DNA of 12,979 nucleotides. Origin: Marinosulfonomonas sp. (lineage in GTDB: Bacteria; Pseudomonadota; Alphaproteobacteria; Rhodobacterales; Rhodobacteraceae). Below, piece by piece: positions 1 to 5,995 of this stretch. Location: positions 1-12,979 of the forward strand of contig JAHRVD010000167.1 of the NCBI GenBank assembly GCA_019090845.1, written 5' to 3'. Within the stretch, counting starts at the first letter, position 1. Every line of letters begins with the position of its first letter. A program made the position numbers and the translations under genes. A model generated the notes under the pieces. It was given only the letters and a program-made list of their open reading frames with translations, did not search any database and was not told the origin of the DNA.

Positions 1-457
1 CGCGCGCATCTGCCAGCGCCATGATCGCGTCCATATCAGAGGTATGGCCGCGCATATGGCTGATGATGATGGCCTTGATTTCACCGGTCAGCTTGGCCTC
101 AAAATCGGCCATATCAACGCGGTAATTGTCGCCCACTTCGACCAGAACCGGGGTGCATTCGGCGTGCACAACGGCCGAGGGCACGGCGGCAAAGGTAAAC
201 GCCGGGACCAGAACATGTGCATCGCGGGGCAGATCGAGCGCCTTTAACGAAAGGAAAAGGGCTGCCGAACAGGATGAAACTGCAAGCGCGAACCGCGCCC
301 CCATGACGTCTGCAAATTCCTGCTCTAGCAGGGTGACAGGCGCGTCTTGAGGTGCCGTATATCTGAAAAGATCACCGGATTTCAGTAGCTTGTCAATTTC
401 CGCACGAGCTTGCTCGGGGATCGGTTCCGCGTCATAGACGTTCGGTGCGAGGGCCAT
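1..457 (-). CDS. DegT/DnrJ/EryC1/StrS-family PLP aminotransferase (partial, N-terminal part)
   Basis: Only the first 152 codons are in the window; the gene continues past the left edge. The visible part matches the N-terminal half of sugar aminotransferases of the DegT/DnrJ/EryC1/StrS type. It has an SSCSAALFLSLKAL segment (PLP-phosphate region), then VPAFTFAAVPSAVVHA, then a PVLVEVG strand, then IISHMRGHTSDMDAI, which corresponds to the conserved H-x-x-G...D block of the family. The catalytic lysine would lie beyond the edge. Known members transfer an amino group from glutamate to keto-sugars for LPS, O-antigen or antibiotic sugars; the substrate here cannot be told. The ATG at 455-457 is preceded by an AAAAGG ribosome site about five bases upstream. 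It is separated by about 100 bases from the amidotransferase gene ahead of it and has its own promoter-like palindrome. Confidence 0.85.
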   Translation of the reverse strand, partial: MALAPNVYDAEPIPEQARAEIDKLLKSGDLFRYTAPQDAPVTLLEQEFADVMGARFALAVSSCSAALFLSLKALDLPRDAHVLVPAFTFAAVPSAVVHAECTPVLVEVGDNYRVDMADFEAKLTGEIKAIIISHMRGHTSDMDAIMALADAR

Positions 458-465
458 GTTTCACC

Positions 466-491
466 TTTTCCGAATTATACATTCGGGAAAA
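466..491 (-). promoter_or_regulatory. Palindrome containing a consensus -10 box upstream of the aminotransferase gene
   Basis: A near-perfect inverted repeat (plus strand TTTTCCGAAT, five-base centre, ATTCGGGAAAA with one extra G) sits just before the ribosome site of the DegT-type gene. On the minus strand its centre holds an exact TATAAT (474-479). No good -35 box lies 16-18 bases upstream. If TATAAT is the -10 box, transcription would start roughly 10-12 bases before the ATG. The symmetry over the -10 suggests a repressor operator or activator-dependent promoter; this is inference. A hairpin at the 5' end of the message is the alternative. Confidence 0.45.
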
Positions 492-556
492 CCGTAAATC
501 ATATTTGTAACAAAAGCGAGAGCAGGCCCGCGTATTTTGCCCAAATCGGCAGAAAA

Positions 557-1246
557 TTACTTAGCTCTGGATAGGGCGAAAAATGCAGCAATCTGATCGG
601 CAATCCGGTCGGCATCAATCGGGCGCTGCAACTGCGCGCCGGCGGCATCCATCAACGCGTCGGGATAGCCGGGACGGCCGCGCAAAGCCTCTAGATAGCT
701 GGCGGTGATTTCATTGCTGAATTCCGGATGGGGCTGCATGGTTAGGGCTGTGTTGCCATAGATAAGGGCGGCGTTTTTGCAAAAAGAACTGGTGCCAATC
801 AGGTGTGCGTCCTTGGGCGCTGTTATCACCTGATCCTGATGCAGAGCGTTGGCGTGGATTTCGCCCAGATCGTCAAACTGATAGGTCTGACGCCCAATTG
901 CACGCCCGCCAGCAAATTTTTCCACACGCCCACCAAGTGCATGGGCAATTATCTGATGGCCAAAACAGATGCCGACCATCGGCACCGCGGCGGCGTATGC
1001 TTTACGAATAAAATCGCCAAGTTGCAGGACAAACGGCTCTTTACTATAGGCGTCAAAGCGCGATCCCGTCAGCAGCCAACCGTCGCAGTCATGAACGCTG
1101 TCTGGGAATACCATGTTCACAACATCAAACGTTTCAAACGTCAGCCCACGACCCGCGAGCAGTGTCTGGAACATATCTGAAGACGTGCCGTGACGCCGCA
1201 AGATCCGCCCGCCCGTGTCGTCGCTTTGAAGGATGCCGATTTTCAT
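557..1246 (-). CDS. Class I glutamine amidotransferase (GATase1), last gene of the ABC importer operon
   Basis: A stand-alone class I glutamine amidotransferase domain of 229 residues. The triad is visible: nucleophile Cys94 in GICFGHQ, and His173/Glu175 in QPHPEFS. A GSRFDAYS segment near residue 61 fits the oxyanion-loop region. It resembles the GuaA-type amidotransferase subunit (COG0518 style) without a synthetase domain. Such proteins release ammonia from glutamine or hydrolyse gamma-glutamyl compounds; the substrate here is unknown. I chose the ATG at 1244-1246 (MKIGILQSDD) over an upstream in-frame start because family proteins begin at this first beta strand and the extra residues would be permease coding sequence in another frame. 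This ATG overlaps the permease stop as ATGA and has no clear Shine-Dalgarno, which suggests translational coupling. No obvious terminator follows. Confidence 0.88.
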   Translation of the reverse strand: MKIGILQSDDTGGRILRRHGTSSDMFQTLLAGRGLTFETFDVVNMVFPDSVHDCDGWLLTGSRFDAYSKEPFVLQLGDFIRKAYAAAVPMVGICFGHQIIAHALGGRVEKFAGGRAIGRQTYQFDDLGEIHANALHQDQVITAPKDAHLIGTSSFCKNAALIYGNTALTMQPHPEFSNEITASYLEALRGRPGYPDALMDAAGAQLQRPIDADRIADQIAAFFALSRAK

Positions 1247-2082
1247 CGGATGATCTGGGGACGGATGCGCAGACGCGGGCGGCGCTCGCGTGGCAAGTGC
1301 CGGTTCAGGCGGGCATTGATGATCCCGTAAAAGCCAATGACACAAAGGGTCAATATGATGAAGTACCCCGCAAGGATTGGATAGGGAATGAATGGATTGA
1401 AAGTTTTATCGGCAAAATAATTGGCATAATAAAGTGCATCGCCCTTTTGCTGCCATGCTGGAAAACTCGAGAAAAACACAAGTGTTGTGGCGTGAAACAA
1501 AAAAATCGCTTCATTGGTATAGGCCGGCCATGAAAGGCGCAGCATCGAAGGCCAGATGATCCGGCGAAATCTGGCCCAGCCGGTCATGCCATAGGCGTTG
1601 GCTGCATCGACATCGCCCCGCGGAACAGAGCGCAATGCGCCATAGAAAATCTCGGCCGTATAAGCCGTTGTGTTCAAAAACAACACGATCAGCGCACCCA
1701 GCCATGCACGTGTCAGCCAGCGGGTTTCGGCCGTTAGTTCGACAAAGCCAAGATTGATGTCGATGCCAACCTTGGGCAGCAGAACGAAGGTTTCGTAAAA
1801 CAGGAAAAACTGGATGAACAGCGGCGAGCCACGAAAGATGAAGATGAAATATTGCGCCGGTTTGCGGACCAACGGGTTATCTGCATTGCGCGCCAGAGCA
1901 ACAGCGGTGGCGGCGAAAAAACCAAGGACAAGGGCCAATACGCCAAAGTAGATATTCCAGATCATTCCCGAGCCGATCAGGGTGAAATGTTCACAAAGCG
2001 TAAAATCTGACTTGGGCAGCAACCGCTCACCAATCCCGAGCGAGCGCAAACCATAGGCCTGAATAGTCTCAAGGCAACTCAT
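1243..2082 (-). CDS. Polar amino-acid ABC transporter permease (HisM-like)
   Basis: An inner-membrane permease of the HisM/HisQ family, 279 residues against about 240 for enteric HisM. Hydrophobic segments lie near residues 41-63, 78-103, 125-145, 190-206 and 235-255. The EAA-type coupling loop that docks on the ATPase is visible at about 159-178 (DAANAYGMTG...WPSM). The N-terminal 40 residues are an extension compared with enteric homologues. I placed the start at the ATG 2080-2082 (MSCLETIQ) because it overlaps the stop of the preceding permease as ATGA and has AAAAGG about ten bases upstream. The longer open frame upstream overlaps that permease and looks unlike membrane protein. It should form a heterodimer with the neighbouring permease. 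Confidence 0.9.
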   Translation of the reverse strand: MSCLETIQAYGLRSLGIGERLLPKSDFTLCEHFTLIGSGMIWNIYFGVLALVLGFFAATAVALARNADNPLVRKPAQYFIFIFRGSPLFIQFFLFYETFVLLPKVGIDINLGFVELTAETRWLTRAWLGALIVLFLNTTAYTAEIFYGALRSVPRGDVDAANAYGMTGWARFRRIIWPSMLRLSWPAYTNEAIFLFHATTLVFFSSFPAWQQKGDALYYANYFADKTFNPFIPYPILAGYFIILTLCVIGFYGIINARLNRHLPRERRPRLRIRPQIIR

Positions 2083-2963
2083 CGCGCGGCAGCCTTTTGC
2101 ATTGCCGCGCCGCCCAGAGTTGCCTGCCCATGTGTTAGCCGGGTCGTCAGCCGGGCCAGAACAATTTCCGAGATTTTGGTCAGCGCCAGATAAAACACCA
2201 GCAACCCAAGGAAATACCATAGTCGCCAATCGGCGTGCGGAAAGGTGAAGGCGCGGGTTTTCATCCCGCCCAGTTCACGCGCCCAATAGACGATGTCCTC
2301 GACCCCCAGCAAAAACAACAAAGGCGTGGCCTTTATCAGGAGCATCCAAAGGTTGGACAGGCCCGGCAGGGCAAACAGCCACATCTGCGGCACCAAAACC
2401 CGCCAAAAGGCCTGTCTGCGGGTCATGCCGTATGCCTCGGCGGTTTCGATCTGTGGTCTGGGCACGGCGTGCATTGCACCATAAAGCACGTTGGCGGCAA
2501 AGGCGCCGTAAACGATCGCAAAGGTCAATACCGCCAGCGAAAACCCATAGCCTTCGTGCAGCCATTGTGGTGCGCTGGAAAGCGGCAGCTTGGCCTGTGC
2601 ACAGACAACAAAATCATTGCCCTGACGGATTGGTTGATCCCAGTCGGGGCATTTTACCTTGTGGCGCAACCATTCAAACGCCTGATCCAGCGCGATTACG
2701 AAAAACAGGAAAAACACGATATCGGGAATGCCGCGCACGACGGACGTATAGGTTTTGCCAAACCAGCGCAGGGGGGGGAAATGCGAGCGTGCCGCCACCG
2801 CACCTCCAAATCCGAAGATCAACGAAATGGGGGCGGTGATGGCCAATAGCAGCAATACCGTGCCAAATGAGCCATAGAACGCCAGGTGTTTTCCCGTCGT
2901 CAGGTAGCACGCCAGCCATTCCAAACCGGCGAGCATTTGCGGATCGCTGCAATTGAAAAACAT
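2079..2963 (-). CDS. Polar amino-acid ABC transporter permease (HisQ-like) with a cysteine-containing insert
   Basis: The second permease of the importer, 294 residues from the ATG at 2961-2963 (MFFNCSDPQ). A TTG nine codons upstream is possible, but the ATG has a GGGGG ribosome site close by. The EAA loop is at about 173-192 (ETAEAYGMTRRQAFWRVLVP). The protein is clearly longer than enteric HisQ (about 228). Much of the extra length is a hydrophilic stretch near residues 94-138, between transmembrane segments, with Cys105 and Cys121, which could form a disulfide if it faces the periplasm. The coding strand carries a run of eight C bases (G8 on the plus strand, 2771-2778), encoding part of Phe-Pro-Pro. 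Its stop overlaps the start of the HisM-like gene. A hairpin lies between it and the binding-protein gene. Confidence 0.9.
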   Translation of the reverse strand: MFFNCSDPQMLAGLEWLACYLTTGKHLAFYGSFGTVLLLLAITAPISLIFGFGGAVAARSHFPPLRWFGKTYTSVVRGIPDIVFFLFFVIALDQAFEWLRHKVKCPDWDQPIRQGNDFVVCAQAKLPLSSAPQWLHEGYGFSLAVLTFAIVYGAFAANVLYGAMHAVPRPQIETAEAYGMTRRQAFWRVLVPQMWLFALPGLSNLWMLLIKATPLLFLLGVEDIVYWARELGGMKTRAFTFPHADWRLWYFLGLLVFYLALTKISEIVLARLTTRLTHGQATLGGAAMQKAAAR

Positions 2964-2979
2964 CGTGCCCCCAAAATCA

Positions 2980-3002
2980 GGCCGGGCCAAACTGGCCCCG
3001 CC
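2980..3002 (-). promoter_or_regulatory. Intercistronic hairpin between binding-protein and permease genes
   Basis: GGGCCA (2984-2989) and TGGCCC (2993-2998) pair around a three-base loop. After one C-C mismatch, GGC/GCC extends the stem outwards. On the minus strand it lies about 20 bases after the binding-protein stop and is followed by TGATTTTGG, only a short T run. Hairpins at this place in importer operons are known to protect the 3' end of the abundant binding-protein message or to end part of the transcripts. Here that role is inferred from position and symmetry. Confidence 0.5.
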
Positions 3003-3020
3003 ACAATCGTTTGACCAGCA

Positions 3021-3740
3021 CTAAAAGGTTGCCATTGAACCTTCGAACCATTTTTCGATCAGCTTGTTGAGCGAACCGTCAGCTTTCATCGACAAAATGG
3101 CAGCATTCAGCTTTTCCTTCAGCTCTGTATCGCTTTCGCGCACGCCGATGCCAACGCCGCCACCGATCAGAACATCTGCATCCAGCATCATCAAATCGCC
3201 GTCTTCCGCCGCGATTGGGACAAGATAGCTGTTGTCGGCCAGAACTGCGTCAGCCTCGCCATTTTTCACTGCCGCTATGGTTTCATCCGGTGTCGCAAAC
3301 TCGACCAGCGTCGCGCCGCTGGATGCAATGTATGACGCCTGAATGGTGCCTGTCTGGGCTGCTATTACAGCGCTGGACACGTCCAGATCATCCGACATTG
3401 CCAGATAGGAAGATGGATCGGGCAAGGTGTATTGTTCAGTAAAATCAATTACTTCGTCGCGCTCATCGGTGACAGACATACCGGCGATGATAGTGTCATA
3501 GTTGCCAGAAACAAGGTTGGGGATGATCGAATCCCAATCGTTGGTGACCCATTCGCAGGTTAGATTGGCGCGGGCGCAAAGCTCGTCGCCCAGTTCACGC
3601 TCAAATCCGTCAATCTCGCCTGAATCATTGACGAAATTCCACGGAGGGTAGGCGCCCTCGGTGCCCATTCGGACGGTGTCGGCCATCGCCAAACCGGCGC
3701 CCAGCACCAGTGCCACGGTTGCAAGGATCAGTTTCTTCAT
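3021..3740 (-). CDS. Periplasmic amino-acid-binding protein of the ABC importer (HisJ/LAO-like, SBP family 3)
   Basis: A 239-residue class F/cluster 3 binding protein. Residues 1-20 form a clean Sec signal peptide (MKK, a hydrophobic core, cleavage after AMA), so it is exported to the periplasm. The mature part opens with VRMGTEGAYPPWNF, typical for this family. Cys55-x6-Cys62 matches the conserved disulfide position of HisJ/LAO proteins (ELC...C). Arg94 in TDERDE corresponds to the arginine that holds the ligand carboxylate, and Asp169 lies where the acid that binds the alpha-amino group is found. This supports an amino-acid ligand, but the exact ligand cannot be read. A GGGAG ribosome site lies about ten bases before the ATG. 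It sits between the ATPase (46 bases upstream) and the permeases. Confidence 0.92.
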   Translation of the reverse strand: MKKLILATVALVLGAGLAMADTVRMGTEGAYPPWNFVNDSGEIDGFERELGDELCARANLTCEWVTNDWDSIIPNLVSGNYDTIIAGMSVTDERDEVIDFTEQYTLPDPSSYLAMSDDLDVSSAVIAAQTGTIQASYIASSGATLVEFATPDETIAAVKNGEADAVLADNSYLVPIAAEDGDLMMLDADVLIGGGVGIGVRESDTELKEKLNAAILSMKADGSLNKLIEKWFEGSMATF

Positions 3741-3786
3741 TGTTCCACTCCCATCAGTTTATGTCGCGCTCTTATATCATATGCTC

Positions 3787-4566
3787 TTATGCAGCAATCG
3801 TCGCACTTATGAATTGTCGCAGGCGATCAGTTGTTGGATTAGCAAACAGCGTAGCAGGCGGGCCTTGTTCTTCTATTTTGCCCTGATGCAGGAAAACTAC
3901 GTGATCCGACACGTCGCCTGCAAGCCTCATGTCGTGGGTCACTAAGATCATCGTGCGCCCTTCAGCAGCCAAGTCTTTGATAACCTTTATAACTTCCTGT
4001 TCCAGCTCGGGGTCCAGCGCCGAGGTCGGTTCGTCAAACAGCAATGCTTTGGGTTGCATGCAAAGGGCGCGCGCGATGGCGGCGCGTTGTTGCTGACCAC
4101 CTGAAAGCTGCGCCGGAAAGGCGTCGGCCTTATCGGAAATGCCCACTTTCGCCAATAAATCGCGGGCGCGAGCCTCTACCTGATCGCGGTTTTGTCCCAG
4201 CACTGTGATCGGTGCTTCCATCACGTTTTGCAGGATCGTCATGTGCGACCACAGGTTGAACTGCTGAAATACCATCGACAAGTTTGTGCGAATGCGGGTG
4301 ACTTGTGCCTTGTCGGCCGCGTGACGAAAATCGCCGGTGCCGCGCCATTTGATCGCTTCGCCCTCAAAAACAATGTCGCCTTGCTGACTGTCTTCCAGCA
4401 GATTGGCGCAGCGCAATAGCGTTGATTTTCCCGACCCGGAGGACCCGATGAGTGAGATGACATGGCCACGGGGTGCCACCAGATCGACACCCTTAAGCAC
4501 CCGCAAATCACCAAAAGATTTATGCAGATTCCGGATTTCGATTACGGGTGTTTCTTGTTTCGTCAC
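3787..4566 (-). CDS. Amino-acid ABC transporter ATP-binding protein (HisP/GlnQ-like)
   Basis: The cytoplasmic ATPase of the importer, 259 residues with the GTG start chosen here. Walker A is GSSGSGKST (41-49), the Q-loop is in VFQQFN (about 101), the signature is LSGGQ (154-158), Walker B with catalytic Glu is ALLFDEP (174-180), and the H-loop is His211 in VTHD. All parts needed for ATP hydrolysis are present. The GTG at 4564-4566 gives the usual short N-terminus (VTKQETPVIEIRNLHKSFG) but has no good Shine-Dalgarno. An in-frame TTG at 4669-4671 overlaps the preceding stop as TTGA and would add 35 residues unlike the family, so I reject it, though not with certainty. The gene starts a run with the binding protein, two permeases and amidotransferase. 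Confidence 0.9.
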   Translation of the reverse strand: MTKQETPVIEIRNLHKSFGDLRVLKGVDLVAPRGHVISLIGSSGSGKSTLLRCANLLEDSQQGDIVFEGEAIKWRGTGDFRHAADKAQVTRIRTNLSMVFQQFNLWSHMTILQNVMEAPITVLGQNRDQVEARARDLLAKVGISDKADAFPAQLSGGQQQRAAIARALCMQPKALLFDEPTSALDPELEQEVIKVIKDLAAEGRTMILVTHDMRLAGDVSDHVVFLHQGKIEEQGPPATLFANPTTDRLRQFISATIAA

Positions 4567-4667
4567 TAAATGCAGCTTTTTGCTGTTTGCCCGGTTCCAG
4601 TAGGTAAGGTTTCTGGTGCAATTGCAACGAGTTTCACCCGGCGACGTTAGGGAAAGCGGGCAAAAGA
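4567..4667 (-). promoter_or_regulatory. Spacer upstream of the importer operon with a 10-base palindrome
   Basis: A 101-base gap separates the PhnD-like gene from the likely ATPase start and may carry the importer promoter. It contains the perfect palindrome TGCAATTGCA (4617-4626). On the minus strand a weak -35-like TTGCAA/TTGCAC lies within it, but no good -10 box follows at the usual distance. This is a candidate operator only. Confidence 0.25.
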
Positions 4668-5417
4668 TCAATGAATAGTCAAATCACCTGGCGATGGGGG
4701 ATTGGGAATATCCAGAAATGACTGGCTTGGAATCTGAACCATTTTTTGCAAATCCATCGCCGCGCGGTCTGCTGGGGGCAAAGCCTCGATTGCGGCGGAA
4801 ATTGCTTGCTGCAGCGCATTGCAGTCGACCTTTGGTCCGGTGATCAGGGGCAGGGCGGGGGTTGGATCTGTCCTGCCAATTACCTGCAAACGCTCAGCGA
4901 ACGCGTCGTGGCGGCAGATCAGCCGCCAGCTTTGGGCGTCGAGTGCGGCAATATCGGCAAAATTGTCCAAAACAGCGCGCGCACTGTTAAGATGCGAACC
5001 GGATTCAAAAAAGCTGCCATAAGAGAAACCGGCCGCCTGCGCATGATGGATTGGCGCCGCCCAGCCCGATTGCGAGTTTGAATCATTATAGGCAAGGCGG
5101 CCTGCGTCAAAATCCTCGATCGAGCGCCCGTCGCTGGCGTGGGTGACGAGAAACGAGTAATAATAACCCGGATCAGCATCTTCCAGGCCATAATCTAACG
5201 TTCCGACCAGTTGCACATCGTCTTTCAGATCAGCGCGGTAGGGCAGGCCACAAGTTTGGGACAAAAGCAAATCCGGGCTGGCCCAGACATCGCTGATTGG
5301 CAAGCGGCGATCAAGGTCGTGTGGGCCATATCCAAGTTCTGCACGGATTAATCGCCAAAACCGATCTAATGATCCGGCGGTTTCAGGCCGGTCATACATT
5401 GGAAGGCTGGCAATCAT
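4668..5417 (-). CDS. PhnD-like (phosphonate-binding SBP fold) protein without signal peptide
   Basis: A 249-residue protein resembling the phosphate/phosphite/phosphonate binding-protein family (COG3221/PF12974 type). Family-like parts are SLPMYDRPET at the start, PDLLLSQTCGLPYR (48-61), VGTLDYG (71-77), YNDSNSQSGW (110-119), ESGSHLNSARAVLDNFADIAALDA (138-161) and VIGRTDPTPALPLIT (179-193). It has no signal peptide or lipobox, so it probably stays in the cytoplasm, and no phosphonate transporter gene is nearby. The ATG at 5415-5417 overlaps the TerB stop as ATGA and has AAAAGG at a fair distance. Whether it binds a phosphorus compound or another small ligand is unknown. It may act as a cytosolic sensor or enzyme-like relative; that is inference. 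Confidence 0.8.
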   Translation of the reverse strand: MIASLPMYDRPETAGSLDRFWRLIRAELGYGPHDLDRRLPISDVWASPDLLLSQTCGLPYRADLKDDVQLVGTLDYGLEDADPGYYYSFLVTHASDGRSIEDFDAGRLAYNDSNSQSGWAAPIHHAQAAGFSYGSFFESGSHLNSARAVLDNFADIAALDAQSWRLICRHDAFAERLQVIGRTDPTPALPLITGPKVDCNALQQAISAAIEALPPADRAAMDLQKMVQIPSQSFLDIPNPPSPGDLTIH

Positions 5418-5857
5418 TTCATCGCCTTTTCAACACGTTGACGGGCAATGTTGCTGTCGCGGTCATTGACGCCTAGCAGATTGGCGACAAGTCGCAACAG
5501 GGCATCTTCGTGATGTTCGCGCACACCATCGGCCAATACGACCTCCCACAGGGCGGCGACAACGTTTTGGCGGTCTTCGTAGGGCACCGCATCTTTGATG
5601 GCACGGGTGAAGCGCACTGTATCAGGCGCCTCGGATTCCAAAATTTCGGCGGACATTCTCAGCTCGATCGCATCGGCGCTGTTAAGGCCATAGCGGGCCG
5701 CCACAATACGTTCGATGCGGTCAATTTCTGAGGCATCATAGCTGCCATCAGAACGTGCGACCCGCACCAACATTGCCGTCAGGGCAAGGCGGGCATCGGT
5801 GTCAATCAGCTGTGGCGGGTTGGGCTGTGTCAGCCGCTTTAAAAAATCTCCAAACAT
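5414..5857 (-). CDS. TerB-family protein (tellurite resistance TerB fold)
   Basis: A 147-residue, mainly helical protein of the TerB family (COG4103-like). The two halves carry related acidic motifs, ARSDGSYDASE (34-44) and LADGVREHHED (108-118), the usual place for metal contacts in this fold. No signal peptide or membrane segment is seen. I chose the ATG at 5855-5857 (MFGDFLKRL) because the upstream in-frame stretch looks non-coding and runs into the divergent gene; no clear Shine-Dalgarno precedes this ATG. The rest of a ter cluster (terC, terD, terZ) is absent, so a role in tellurite resistance is not supported. It overlaps and is probably co-translated with the PhnD-like gene. The function is unknown. 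Confidence 0.82.
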   Translation of the reverse strand: MFGDFLKRLTQPNPPQLIDTDARLALTAMLVRVARSDGSYDASEIDRIERIVAARYGLNSADAIELRMSAEILESEAPDTVRFTRAIKDAVPYEDRQNVVAALWEVVLADGVREHHEDALLRLVANLLGVNDRDSNIARQRVEKAMK

Positions 5858-5956
5858 GTGGGCCGATATAGGCGGGGCGTTGCCCGCGTGAAAGGCCAAA
5901 TGTCGGTTTTTTGACCATGTCTTGGGCCGGAACGGCGAATACGGGTTGCAGGGCAC

Positions 5957-5987
5957 TTGCACGTGTCCGACTAAATGGCGATAGAAT
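5957..5987 (+). promoter_or_regulatory. Candidate promoter of the capsule-type gene in the divergent spacer
   Basis: The spacer 5858-5995 lies between two divergent genes and should hold a promoter for each. For the plus-strand gene, TTGCAC (5957-5962) and TAGAAT (5982-5987) form a -35/-10 pair, but 19 bases apart. The -10 box is only eight bases before the ATG at 5996, so the message would be nearly leaderless if this start is right. No Shine-Dalgarno is seen there, which fits. I found no convincing promoter for the minus-strand TerB gene. Confidence 0.25.
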
Positions 5988-5995
5988 CCCGGTAA

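Noticed and set aside
44..350. Two short plus-strand open frames near the left edge
   Set aside because: They are opposite the DegT-type aminotransferase, whose family motifs continue through this stretch.
2235..2849. Plus-strand open frame of 204 codons
   Set aside because: Antisense to the HisQ-like permease, whose EAA motif and membrane helices are clear. The antisense product shows no family features.
5414..5857. A tellurite resistance operon
   Set aside because: Only a TerB-fold protein is present. No terC, terD, terE or terZ gene is near, so resistance is not supported.
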